A stretch of DNA of 64,000 bases from Streptomyces albus subsp. albus. GTDB taxonomy: Bacteria > Actinomycetota > Actinomycetes > Streptomycetales > Streptomycetaceae. The stretch covers positions 122,077 to 186,076 of the forward strand of contig NZ_JODR01000022.1 of the NCBI RefSeq assembly GCF_000725885.1. Direction: 5' to 3'. A program made the position numbers and the translations under genes. The notes under the pieces are model-generated. The model was not told where the DNA came from. It did not search any database and worked only from the letters and a program-made list of their open reading frames with translations. Below are positions 54,253 to 62,561 of the stretch, piece after piece (positions within the stretch are counted from its first letter, which is position 1; every line of letters begins with the position of its first letter).

Positions 54253-54963
54253 AGCGACGTACCCGGCGCCATGGCTCGTCGCCGTCGCCGAGCTCGGCCG
54301 CAATCCCCCGGTCAAGGACGAGACCGCCCACTCGCGCCAGTCCTCCGTCAGCGGGCTGATGTTCACCTATCCCGTCCACCAGGCCGCGGACATCCTCTTC
54401 TGCAAGGCCAACCTCGTCCCGGTCGACCAGGACCAGCTCCCTCATCTCGAGACCACGCGGACCGCCGCCCGCCGCTTCGACGACCGGTACGGCGCCGGCG
54501 CCGCCGTGTTCCCCCAGCCCGACGCCCTGCTGTCGAGCGCGCCTCCTGCTCGGTACGGACGGCACCAAGATCAAGAGTCGGGGGAACGCCATCACGCTGG
54601 CCGCCGACGCCGACGAGACCACCCGTCTGATCAAGGGTGCCAAGACGGACGCCGACCGACACATCACCTACGACCCCGCCGCCCGGCCAGAGGTGTCGTC
54701 CCTGCTCCTCCTGGCGGCGCTCTGTCAGAACCTCGCCCCCGAACGGGTCGCCGCCGACATCGGTTCCGCGGGGTCCGCCGCGCTGAAGAGGACGGTGACC
54801 GAGGCGGTCAACGAACACCTGGCGCCGGTCAGGGCTCCCCGGAGGGAGTTCGCGCAGGATCGCGCCCGCCTCCGCCGCACGCTGCGCGAAGGCAAAGCGG
54901 GCCGGAGAGATCGCCGACACCACCCTCGCCGAGGTGCGTACCGCCATGGAAAGCCGTTACTGA
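54253..54963 (+). pseudogene. trpS: tryptophanyl-tRNA synthetase remnant
   Basis: The first frame shows GRNPPVKDETAHSRQSSVSG, LMFTYPVHQAADILFCKANL and VPVDQDQLPHLETTRTAARR, unmistakable TrpRS. A frameshift near 54540 is followed in the next frame by LLGTDGTKIKSRGNAITLAA, DADETTRLIKGAKTDADRHI and ALKRTVTEAVNEHLAPVRA; a third frame ends AGEIADTTLAEVRTAMESRY. The N-terminal HIGH half is missing, and the KMSKS loop has become KIKS. It is a degraded second copy, since trpS is essential and an intact gene must be elsewhere. Confidence 0.85.
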
Positions 54964-55431
54964 CAGCCGGCCGCCGGCCCCGCCCTTCCGGAGCGGCCGG
55001 CGGCTGTGCCGGCCCGGTGGAAAGCGGGGGCGGCGGCTGATTGTCGTCGATGCCCGGGCGGGTATCGCCGTCCCTCTGCCTGGAGTCCGGCACTCTCTCC
55101 TGCGGTGTGCGGATCTACGGCAGGACGGGCCCCACCAACGGCGCCCTGTCCGGGATGGCCGCCACCGGGGACGGCACCCACCGGATGGCCTTCAACATCA
55201 ACGGGGACTGGTCCGAGGACGCCTCCACCTACGTCGGCGTCGTCGAGGCGGAGTTCTGCGACAGCCCCGGGCCGGTGGGGGAGCCAGGCAGGGCAAGGGG
55301 CCGGCCCGGGCGTCCTCCGGCCGCCGCCCGCCCCGGGTGTTGCCCGGCTCCCGGCCGCCGAGCGGGTCGGGTACGGCCGGGGGCGGCGCGTGCGGGCTGC
55401 CGTCCCCCTCGGGGAGGGCTAGACAGGGACC
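54964..55431. other. 468-bp stretch with a possible gene remnant
   Basis: On the plus strand about 55080-55275 reads GVRIYGRTGPTNGALSGMAA, then GDGTHRMAFNINGDWSEDAS and TYVGVVEAEFCDSPGP. This looks like real protein, with low Arg content for this genome, but it has no start and I do not recognise it. It is possibly the end of a secreted protein gene. The rest holds no visible gene. Confidence 0.3.
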
Positions 55432-55890
55432 ATGCAGACCTTTCTTCCCTTTCCGGACTTCGCCGCTTGTGCCGCGGTACTGGACGTGCGGCGGCTGGGC
55501 AAGCAGCGGGTGGAGACCATCCAGGTGCTGCGCGGACTGACGGTGCCGGGGTACGGCTGGCGGCACCATCCGGCCGTGCGGATGTGGACCGGGTACGAGG
55601 AGGCCCTGGTCCGCTACGGGCTGGAGATGTGCCGCACCTGGAGCGCCGGAGGCAGGGCCGACACCTGCGCCGCGACCCTGGCCCAGGACTTCGCAGGCCG
55701 GCCCCGCGCGTACGCCGAACTGGAGGCGGCCGGCGAGCTGCCCAACTGGCTCGGCGACACCGGCTTCCACCGCAGCCACCAGTCCGCCCTCGTCACCAAG
55801 GACCCGGCGTTCTACCGGCCGCTCTTCCCCGACATCCCGCAGGGGCTCCCGTACGTCTGGCCCGTGTCGGACCGGGCGCGCGACGGGTGA
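55432..55890 (+). CDS. MSMEG_6728-family protein (pyrimidine-dimer glycosylase-like)
   Basis: 152 residues from ATG 55432. The N-terminus MQTFLPFPDFAACAAVLDVR, then RLGKQRVETIQVLRGL and GYGWRHHPAVRMWTGYEEAL follow the MSMEG_6728 family, distantly similar to T4 endonuclease V-type pyrimidine-dimer DNA glycosylases (conserved RLGKQRVE with Lys and Glu). A DNA repair role is suggested but unproven. FHRSHQSALVTKDPAFYRPL near the end matches the family too. It lies between remnant sequence and the ATPase operon. Confidence 0.85.
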   Translation: MQTFLPFPDFAACAAVLDVRRLGKQRVETIQVLRGLTVPGYGWRHHPAVRMWTGYEEALVRYGLEMCRTWSAGGRADTCAATLAQDFAGRPRAYAELEAAGELPNWLGDTGFHRSHQSALVTKDPAFYRPLFPDIPQGLPYVWPVSDRARDG

Positions 55891-56204
55891 CGGCGGACGG
55901 ACGGTGGGCCACCGTGCGGGGTGGGGGCGGCGCGTGCACCGTCCGGTGCGCCCGCCTTCCGTTGTGTCCGCCGTCCGGTGCGCCCTTCCCGGATGCCGGT
56001 CCTTCCGGCGGGTACGTCCGTACGTCCCCGCGCGATGTGCGGGCCCTGCGCGGCGGAATGCCGGCTTCCTCGTCCGTAACCGGCCGGTTGTGCTCAACTC
56101 CCGTACCGTACGGGCCATTTCGGCGCACGGCGTCCCGTGCTGGACTAGTCTTCTGCGTCACATCGATCACCCGTCACCGGGCGGATGCGTTCCATGGGGG
56201 AGCC
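55891..56204. other. 314-bp intergenic region before the ATPase operon
   Basis: It should hold the promoter of the operon at 56205. It contains two imperfect copies of GTCCGGTGCGCCC (near 55939 and 55973) but no convincing gene. Confidence 0.35.
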
Positions 56205-58364
56205 GTGTGTGAAGAGGTGTTCGAGAAGATGCTCGTCGAGCGGGGATTCTTCGCCGGCCTTCTCGCGCGGTCACCGTCCGGCAGAGGGTGCGAGCCGCTG
56301 TACGGGCCCGATCTGCCGGTCGTGTTGCTCACCGGCGGCCCCGGTATGGGCAAGAGCCGGCTGCTGCGCGAGGTACGGGACCGGTTCGCCGCCAAGGTCC
56401 CGGTGATCCACCTCGACTGCCGTTCGACGGTGTACGAGGACCGGGCCGGCCCGGAACCGGGCGCCCGCTCGGACACGACGGAAGTCCTGGTCGAGGTGGC
56501 CCGGCGGCTGTCCACCTGGCAGGGCGCGGGCGGCTCCTTCGCCTTCCCCCGGCTCTTCACCGGGCTCGTGGTGCTCGCCACCGGAGCGGCGGCCGGCACC
56601 ACGGAGGCGGTCGCGACGGAGGCCGAACGGTACGAGGAGCTGCCGCAGAAACGGCGCCTGCGCGGCCTGGCCGGCGGCGACTTCTGGCACGGTGTCGTCA
56701 GAGGCTCGATCCGCAATCTGCTGACCACCCTGACCGGGGCCGCTTTCGACCCGTTCTCCGCGGCGGTGATGAACGGGGTAGTGGACGCCGTCTTCGAACG
56801 CCTCGCCCCGCGCGGACGGGCCGAACTGGAGCGGATCTACGGCACCTATCCGGGCGCGGCCGGCCAGCCCAAGCACGGGCTGCGCAACCTCGCCGCCGAC
56901 TTCCAGGCGGGCGGGGAGGCGCGGGAGCTGGCCGAAGGGTTCCTCTTCCGGGCGCTGCGCGAGGACATCGAGGCCGGCTACACCTCGCCGTCCGGCTGGT
57001 TGCGCCGGGTGGGGCGCCCCGGGCTCCTGCTGGACCACGCGGAATGGCCGCTGGGGGAGCGGCTGCTGCGCGCGGTGCTGGCCGACCGGCGGGGCGGGCA
57101 GCGGGACCGGACGGTGATCGTGGGCACCGCGCGCCGAGCCGACGGCGGTGCCTTCCTCTACGGAGGGCTCACCTCGCAGGAGGCCGGACACGCGGCGGAG
57201 TTCCGGCCCGGTGAGGGGAAGCCGCCGCCGTGGACCCGGGACGAGGACGGGGCGCCCGAGCGGACACCGCTCGCACGCGGTGTGCTGCTGCTGCGCATGC
57301 CGTTCCTCACCGGGGACCAACTGCGCCGGGTGACCGAGCGCATGCAGACCCGTACCCAGCCGGAGGGCAGCGCCAACCGCCGCCGTATCGATGCGGCCGT
57401 GGCCCGGCTCAGCGGCGGACGCCCGCACACCGTGGCGCGGCTGGCCGCCGCGGCTGCCTCGTTCCGGATGCCGGCCGACGCCAACGACCGCGACCTGCTG
57501 GCCGCCCCGCTGCGGATGCCCGCCGACAGCGCGTCGGAACAGCCGGTGGCCGAGGTGCTGGTGCGGGAACTGCTGCTGGACCAGCCCCCGGTGCGGCTCC
57601 CGAGCGAGCACCGCGACCACTGGCTGGACCTGCTCACCCACCTGTCCGTGGCGCACGACGAGGAGTGCGCCGAAGTGCTGCTGCGCCACCACCAGGCCGG
57701 CCGTCTGCACCAGTTGACGGCCCGCCGGGTCGCGGAACTGCTCACCGACACCGGCTGGCCGAGCTGCGAGCGGCACTTCATCGGCGACTTCGGGCTGCGC
57801 CAGCTGTTGCTGTACCGGCTCTACGGTCTGCGTCCCGACGGCGCGGCCTGGTACGCGGACCACCATCTGCTGCGTGACCACTACGCGGACCGCGAGGGAG
57901 GACCGGTGGCGGCCGGGCCGTTCCGTTCGGCGACGGCGCACCGGATGAACCACCACCTGGTCTCCGGCGGCGCCCAGGACGTGGTCAGCCACCTGGCGGA
58001 CACGCTGCCCGGTCGCCCCGAGGAGTGGTGCGCCGAACTGCTGGAGATCGCGCAGGCGCCGTACCCGGGCGGGGCGGACGCCCGGCGGGAGCGGGCGCAG
58101 GGTCTGGTCGCGGCGGACGGCCCGGCGCTGCGCCGCACGGTGGACCAGCTGCTGCACGCGGTCTGGCTGTGCCAGGAGCGGACCAGACCGACCGGACCGG
58201 AGATGGCCCGCACGCTCTCCCGGCTGCTGGGACTGCTGTCGATCATGGAATTCGACGGCGCCGGCCGGCTCAGCGACACCGCCACCGTGTGGAGCGACAA
58301 GGCCGTGCACGAGCAGCCGCTGCTGCCTTGCACCTGTACCGGTCAACTCGGGCGAAGGGGATGA
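56205..58364 (+). CDS. large P-loop ATPase (STAND/AAA-like), partner of membrane receptor
   Basis: 719 residues. GTG 56205 is the best start, but its Shine-Dalgarno (GGGGGAG) is only three bases away; ATG 56229 is an alternative. Walker A is VVLLTGGPGMGKSRLLREV near residue 45, and a hydrophobic strand GRPGLLLDHAEWP may hold Walker B. The middle (FVRGSIRNLL-like, GGDFWHGVVRGS) and the C-terminal half are helical. No HTH, TIR or TPR domain is visible. The stop overlaps the start of the receptor gene (ATGA), so they form one unit. It is probably a signalling ATPase; I cannot assign a known family. Confidence 0.7.
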   Translation: MCEEVFEKMLVERGFFAGLLARSPSGRGCEPLYGPDLPVVLLTGGPGMGKSRLLREVRDRFAAKVPVIHLDCRSTVYEDRAGPEPGARSDTTEVLVEVARRLSTWQGAGGSFAFPRLFTGLVVLATGAAAGTTEAVATEAERYEELPQKRRLRGLAGGDFWHGVVRGSIRNLLTTLTGAAFDPFSAAVMNGVVDAVFERLAPRGRAELERIYGTYPGAAGQPKHGLRNLAADFQAGGEARELAEGFLFRALREDIEAGYTSPSGWLRRVGRPGLLLDHAEWPLGERLLRAVLADRRGGQRDRTVIVGTARRADGGAFLYGGLTSQEAGHAAEFRPGEGKPPPWTRDEDGAPERTPLARGVLLLRMPFLTGDQLRRVTERMQTRTQPEGSANRRRIDAAVARLSGGRPHTVARLAAAAASFRMPADANDRDLLAAPLRMPADSASEQPVAEVLVRELLLDQPPVRLPSEHRDHWLDLLTHLSVAHDEECAEVLLRHHQAGRLHQLTARRVAELLTDTGWPSCERHFIGDFGLRQLLLYRLYGLRPDGAAWYADHHLLRDHYADREGGPVAAGPFRSATAHRMNHHLVSGGAQDVVSHLADTLPGRPEEWCAELLEIAQAPYPGGADARRERAQGLVAADGPALRRTVDQLLHAVWLCQERTRPTGPEMARTLSRLLGLLSIMEFDGAGRLSDTATVWSDKAVHEQPLLPCTCTGQLGRRG

Positions 58365-60055
58365 CGGGGATGCCCATGCGGCAGCGAATACGGCACGTCT
58401 GGCGGCCTCTGTGGCGAAGAGCGGTGCTGACGGGCAGACCCATGTGGCAGCGCATTCTGTGTGCGCTGCTGGTGGCGGGGGCGGTGACGGTGTTCTTCTG
58501 GAAGGTGTGGCCGGTCATCCGCGCGCCGGAAACCTGTGCCTCCGGTGTCGAGCGCAGCGGTGGCGAGTGCATCGGCGTCAACGCGGACGGCTACGACTTC
58601 GGCACGGCCGAGATCACGGACGTGGCCCGGGCCATCGCCGACGAGAACGCCAGGATCCGCGACGAACCGCACGTCACGGTGGCGATGGTGCTGCCCCTCC
58701 AGTCGGACGACGCGGCGACGCGCCGGCAGATGCGCAGTGATCTGCAAGGCGCCTACCTGGGGCAGCGGCAGGCCAACCGGGGCAAGGGGGAGCCGCCGAA
58801 GATCCGGCTGGTGCTGGCCAACCCCGGCCGCGGCTACGGGCAGCACGAGAAGGTCGTGACGAGGCTGCTGGAGATGGCCGACTCGTCCGAGGACCGGCTC
58901 CGCGCCGCGACCGGTTTCAACCTCAGCCTCCACGAGACGCGGGACGCCATCGCACGGCTGACCCGGCACAAGGTCCCGGTACTGGCCTCCCGCATCAGCA
59001 GCGACACGATCACCAATGTGGACTCGCCGGACGGCACCGTGAAGCCGCTCTTCCCGGGGCTGGCCCGGATCCTCCCGACCAACCACGACGCGGCCGACGC
59101 GCTGGCCGACTTCCACGGCGGCCGGCAGGACGAGAAGACGGTGCTGGTCTTCGACAAGCGCTCCGGTGACTCCTACAACCAGTCGTTGGCCAAGGCGTTC
59201 AGCGGGATCGAGGAGGAGGGGCCGCCCGGGCCCCGCGCCATGTCCTTCGAGTCGCCCGGCATCGACCGGAAGGGCGGCACCGGCAACCAGTTCACCGACC
59301 TCGCGCACAACATCTGCGACTCCGCGGCCGAGACGGTCTACTTCGCGGGCCGCTCACTGCATCTGCGGATGTTCGCGCTGAAACTGGCCCAGACGCCGTG
59401 CAAGGACCGTCACTACACCGTGGTCAGCGGCTCCGACGCCGCCTCGCTGCGGCAGGCCATGAGCGCCGACGACTGGGAGCAGCTGCGCGGTCGCGGGGGC
59501 ATGCCCAAGGTGACGGTACGGTACGCCGCCCCGGCGCACCCGGACGCCTGGCGCCGGACTCTGGCCGAGTGGGACGCGAAGTGGAAGGCCAGGCACCACA
59601 GGACGCCCACCGACGAGGACCGCCCCGCGTATCTGACCGAACCCCGCGACGCGCTGAGAACTCTCGAGGAGCGTATCGAGGACGTCCGCCGCGACGGTGT
59701 GCGCCTCGGTGGCCGCCCCGATCTGGAGGACTCCCGCACGATCCTCGTCTACGACGGCCTGGTCACCATCGGGGAGGCCCTGCACCAGGCCCAGGGCGGG
59801 GCTTCCGCCGTGCCCGGCCGTGAGCGGGTCGGTCAGCAGTGGGCGCTGCTCCAGTCCCGCCACCGGGTGCGGGGCGCCAGCGGCTGGATCTGTCTGACCA
59901 ACGGCGGCAACCCGTACGACAAGCCGGTTTCCGTCGTGGAACTGGACCCGGCTCCCGGGCGGAACACCGGCGGCAGGCTGAAGTTCGTCGGCCTGGGCTG
60001 GCCCACGGGACGGGAACAGCCGGAGAACTGCGTGATCCCCGGCGACCCCCGTTAG
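58361..60055 (+). CDS. membrane-anchored periplasmic-binding-like receptor
   Basis: 564 residues from ATG 58361 (ATG 58370 is also possible), coupled to the ATPase gene. A basic N-terminus is followed by one transmembrane helix (ILCALLVAGAVTVFFWKVW, about 32-50). The rest is a type I periplasmic-binding (Leu/Ile/Val-like receptor) domain outside the membrane: VTVAMVLPLQSDDAATRRQM, VLANPGRGYGQHEKVVTRLL, VPVLASRISSDTIT, KTVLVFDKRSGDSYNQSLA, and TVYFAGRSLHLRMFAL. There is no permease nearby. This suggests an extracellular ligand sensor rather than a transporter subunit. A terminator hairpin follows. Confidence 0.75.
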   Translation: MTGMPMRQRIRHVWRPLWRRAVLTGRPMWQRILCALLVAGAVTVFFWKVWPVIRAPETCASGVERSGGECIGVNADGYDFGTAEITDVARAIADENARIRDEPHVTVAMVLPLQSDDAATRRQMRSDLQGAYLGQRQANRGKGEPPKIRLVLANPGRGYGQHEKVVTRLLEMADSSEDRLRAATGFNLSLHETRDAIARLTRHKVPVLASRISSDTITNVDSPDGTVKPLFPGLARILPTNHDAADALADFHGGRQDEKTVLVFDKRSGDSYNQSLAKAFSGIEEEGPPGPRAMSFESPGIDRKGGTGNQFTDLAHNICDSAAETVYFAGRSLHLRMFALKLAQTPCKDRHYTVVSGSDAASLRQAMSADDWEQLRGRGGMPKVTVRYAAPAHPDAWRRTLAEWDAKWKARHHRTPTDEDRPAYLTEPRDALRTLEERIEDVRRDGVRLGGRPDLEDSRTILVYDGLVTIGEALHQAQGGASAVPGRERVGQQWALLQSRHRVRGASGWICLTNGGNPYDKPVSVVELDPAPGRNTGGRLKFVGLGWPTGREQPENCVIPGDPR

Positions 60056-60057
60056 CC

Positions 60058-60077
60058 GGCCGCGGCTGCCCGCGGCC
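60058..60077 (+). terminator. terminator hairpin of the ATPase-receptor operon
   Basis: GGCCGCGG, loop CTGC, CCGCGGCC: a perfect 8-bp stem directly after the receptor stop codon. Confidence 0.7.
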
Positions 60078-60185
60078 CGGCTCTGCGGGCGGCGGCGAGG
60101 CATCCCTCCGCCCGGACGCGGCCTTTGTCGGAAAGCCCTGGTGGAGAGCGGCGAGGGAAAAGCGAGAAATCTGTGGGTTGCTCCT

Positions 60186-60209
60186 GTTTGAGCCTCGCGC
60201 ATCGGGTAC
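60186..60209 (+). promoter_or_regulatory. SigB-type stress promoter of the KGG gene
   Basis: GTTT (60186-60189), 14-base spacer, GGGTAC (60204-60209). This fits the Streptomyces SigB consensus GNNT-N14-16-GGGTAC/T and would place transcription start near 60216, giving a leader of about 45 bases before the KGG start codon. Confidence 0.65.
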
Positions 60210-60261
60210 CCGCCGCCCCAGACAGAGATCGCATCCCACACCAATCGAGGAGGGATTCGTC

Positions 60262-60627
60262 ATGGCCGAGAACCAGGGCAACTTCGCGAACGACCCGCAG
60301 CGCGCTTCCGAGGCCGGTCAGAAGGGCGGCCACCAGAGCGGTGGGAACTTCGCCAATGACCCGCAGCGCGCTTCGGAGGCGGGCCAGAAGGGCGGTCACG
60401 AGAGTGGCGGCAACTTCGCGAACGACCCGCAGCGCGCTTCGGAGGCGGGCCAGAAGGGCGGTCACGAGAGCGGCGGCAACTTCGCCAACGACCCGCAGCG
60501 TGCCTCGGAGGCCGGTCAGAAGGGCGGCCACCAGAGCGGTGGGAACTTCGCCAACGACCCGCAGCGCGCCGCCGAGGCGGGCCAGAAGGGTGGCCGCAAC
60601 AGCGGAGGCGGCCAGACCGGGCGCTGA
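60262..60627 (+). CDS. stress-induced KGG-repeat protein
   Basis: 121 residues from ATG 60262, with GAGGAGGG seven bases upstream. Five nearly identical units of the form GNFANDPQRASEAGQKGG with HQSG/HESG ends, then GRNSGGGQTGR. The KGG motif occurs in bacterial stress-induced and conidiation-like proteins (GsiB/con-10 type), small hydrophilic proteins that protect cells from desiccation or osmotic stress. A SigB-like promoter lies upstream and a 15-bp terminator hairpin downstream, so it is probably a single stress-regulated gene. The DNA repeats (about 66-69 bp) are also nearly identical, so unit number may vary between strains. Confidence 0.92.
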   Translation: MAENQGNFANDPQRASEAGQKGGHQSGGNFANDPQRASEAGQKGGHESGGNFANDPQRASEAGQKGGHESGGNFANDPQRASEAGQKGGHQSGGNFANDPQRAAEAGQKGGRNSGGGQTGR

Positions 60628-60673
60628 TTCGTCGGGAGACGAGCAGGGCCAACCACTCCGCCGTGTCTCCTGG

Positions 60674-60714
60674 GACCGGTGGGCCGGGTGTCATCACGCC
60701 CCGGCCCACCGGTC
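60674..60714 (+). terminator. strong terminator of the KGG gene
   Basis: GACCGGTGGGCCGGG (60674-60688), 11-base loop, CCCGGCCCACCGGTC (60700-60714): a perfect 15-bp stem, 46 bp after the KGG stop, ending with TT. Confidence 0.85.
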
Positions 60715-60872
60715 TTCCCGTGTGTCCGCCGGGGCCGCACCCTCCGCCGCCGGCCGCAGCACGAGAGCGGCCCGGCCACGTCGCCCCGCCACGGCTCCCA
60801 CGGCGGAATCGTGGCGGGCCGCTGCCCGTGCCCCCTGCCGGGGCCGACGGACCGCCGTGGGACGATCGGCCC

Positions 60873-61679
60873 ATGGGCCAAGGCGACGGATATCTCCTGG
60901 ACAACCGGCAGACCGAGGCGGGCACACGCTTCGACGCGCTGTCGGAACTCTTCGACGCCTCCACCTTCCGGCACTTCGAGGCGCTGGGGATCGAAGAGGG
61001 ATGGCGTTGCTGGGAGGTCGGTGCCGGCGGCCCCAGTGTCCCCGCCTGGCTCGCCGCGCGGGTCGGTCCCCGCGGGCGTGTCCTCGCCACCGACATCGAC
61101 GTGTCCTGGACGGGCGCCGCAGCTGGGGCAGGGGCCGAGGTACGCCGTCACGACGTGGCCGTCGACCCGCCCCCGCCAGGCCCGTTCGACCTGGTGCACG
61201 CCCGTCTCGTCCTCGTCCACGTCGAGGACGGCGACGCCGCGCTGCGCTCCATGGTCCAGGCGCTGCGCCCCGGCGGGACGCTGCTGATCGAGGACGCCGA
61301 TCCCGCCCTCCAGCCGTTGATCTGCCCCGACGAGTACGGCCCCGAGCAGCGGCTGGCCAACCGGCTGCGCAACGGATTCCGGGAACTGCTCCGGCAGCGT
61401 GGCGCCGACCTGGCGTACGGGCGCAGGCTGCCGCGACTGCTGCGCCAGGCCGGTCTGGAGGACGTCCGGGCCGACGCCTACTTCCCGGTCACCTCGCCCG
61501 CTTGCGACGCCCTGGAGGCGGCGACCGTCCAGCAGGTGCGGGGCAGGCTCGTCGCGGCGGGCCTGGCCACCGACGAGGAGATCGACCGGCACCTCGCCCA
61601 TGTCGCGGCGGGACGCCTCGATCTGGCGACCTCCCCGATGATCTCCGCCTGGGGCCGCCGGCCCGCCTCGCGCCCCTGA
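60873..61679 (+). CDS. class I SAM-dependent methyltransferase
   Basis: 268 residues from ATG 60873 (MGQGDGYLLDNRQTEAGTRF); the upstream site is weak. Motif I is CWEVGAGGPSVPAWLA, followed by GRVLATDIDVSW, VRRHDVAVDPPPPGPFDLVH, and LRPGGTLLIEDADPAL. The opening (YLLDNRQ, RFDALSELFD, HFEALGIEEGWRCWEVGAG) is shared by many uncharacterised actinobacterial methyltransferases. The substrate is unknown. It is convergent with the HAD gene. Confidence 0.85.
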   Translation: MGQGDGYLLDNRQTEAGTRFDALSELFDASTFRHFEALGIEEGWRCWEVGAGGPSVPAWLAARVGPRGRVLATDIDVSWTGAAAGAGAEVRRHDVAVDPPPPGPFDLVHARLVLVHVEDGDAALRSMVQALRPGGTLLIEDADPALQPLICPDEYGPEQRLANRLRNGFRELLRQRGADLAYGRRLPRLLRQAGLEDVRADAYFPVTSPACDALEAATVQQVRGRLVAAGLATDEEIDRHLAHVAAGRLDLATSPMISAWGRRPASRP

Positions 61680-61731
61680 CGTGGCGCGTGCTGCCTGCCG
61701 GCCGTCACCGACCGCCGTCGTCCGGCGGCGC

Positions 61732-62448
61732 TCACCGCTGTGACGGCGGCCCCGGCGCGACCGGTGAGCCGGTGATCCAGTCGTAGACCTTCTGCGCGTC
61801 GATGTCGCGCTGCCCGCCGGGGAAGAACAGCCCCGCGTGGGCGAAGGCCGGATCGGTGGCTGTGTCCGGCACGTACGGAACGGCGACGCAGCGCATCCCC
61901 GCCCGCCGGGCGGCCTCCGCACCGGGCGGGGCGTCCTCCAGGACGACGCACGTACTCGCGGGGACCCCGAGCCGGCGGGCCGCCTCCAGGAAGACGTCCG
62001 GTTCCGGTTTGCCATGTGCAACCTCTTCCGCCGACACCCGCAGCGGCAGCAGCGCATCCAGACTCGTGGCGCCCAGCACCGCGTCGATGGCGGCGCGGGA
62101 CGATCCGGATGCCACCGCCATGGGGAGCCCCGCGGCGTGCAGCAGCTCGACCAGCTTCCGCATCTCGGGGAATACCTCGGTGCCGGAGCGCGCTAGCTCC
62201 AGATACAGCCGGTTCTTCTCCGCGAGCAGCGTGTCCAAGGACGCGTCCAGCCCGTGTTCGCGGCGGAGGATCTCCAGGGTCTCCCGGGTGCCGATCCCGA
62301 TGAAGCGCGTGTGCTGTTCCCAGGTGAATCCGGGCACACCGTGTGCGGCGAGCAGACGTCTGCCCGCCTCGTAGTAGTTCGGCTCACTGTCGACGAGGGT
62401 GCCGTCCAGGTCGAAGACGACCGCGGGCCCGGCCGGGAGACTGTTCAT
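61732..62448 (-). CDS. HAD-family phosphatase / beta-phosphoglucomutase-like
   Basis: 238 residues from ATG 62448 (MNSLPAGPAVVFDLDGTLVD); ATG 62460 is also in frame. HAD motifs: I FDLDGTLVDSE with nucleophile Asp, II MAVASGSSRAAID, III HGKPEPDVFLEAA with the Lys, IV VVLEDAPPGAEAARRAGM. A helical cap lies between I and II, typical of the beta-phosphoglucomutase/GPH-like subgroup, which acts on small sugar phosphates. The exact substrate is not readable. It is divergent from the FUSC gene. Confidence 0.92.
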   Translation of the reverse strand: MNSLPAGPAVVFDLDGTLVDSEPNYYEAGRRLLAAHGVPGFTWEQHTRFIGIGTRETLEILRREHGLDASLDTLLAEKNRLYLELARSGTEVFPEMRKLVELLHAAGLPMAVASGSSRAAIDAVLGATSLDALLPLRVSAEEVAHGKPEPDVFLEAARRLGVPASTCVVLEDAPPGAEAARRAGMRCVAVPYVPDTATDPAFAHAGLFFPGGQRDIDAQKVYDWITGSPVAPGPPSQR

Positions 62449-62561
62449 GCGTTCCAGCATGCCAAAGACATGCGATTTGGTTGCAGGTGGGAAGGGGTGC
62501 TTTCCTCTTCGTACCAGCATGTGGACAGTGGCCGGGCCGACCGGCCGGAAGAGGAGGGGTT

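Noticed and set aside
60262..60627. Regular 66-69-bp repeats resembling an array
   Set aside because: They are in-frame repeats of the KGG protein, not CRISPR: no unique spacers and a clear protein reading.
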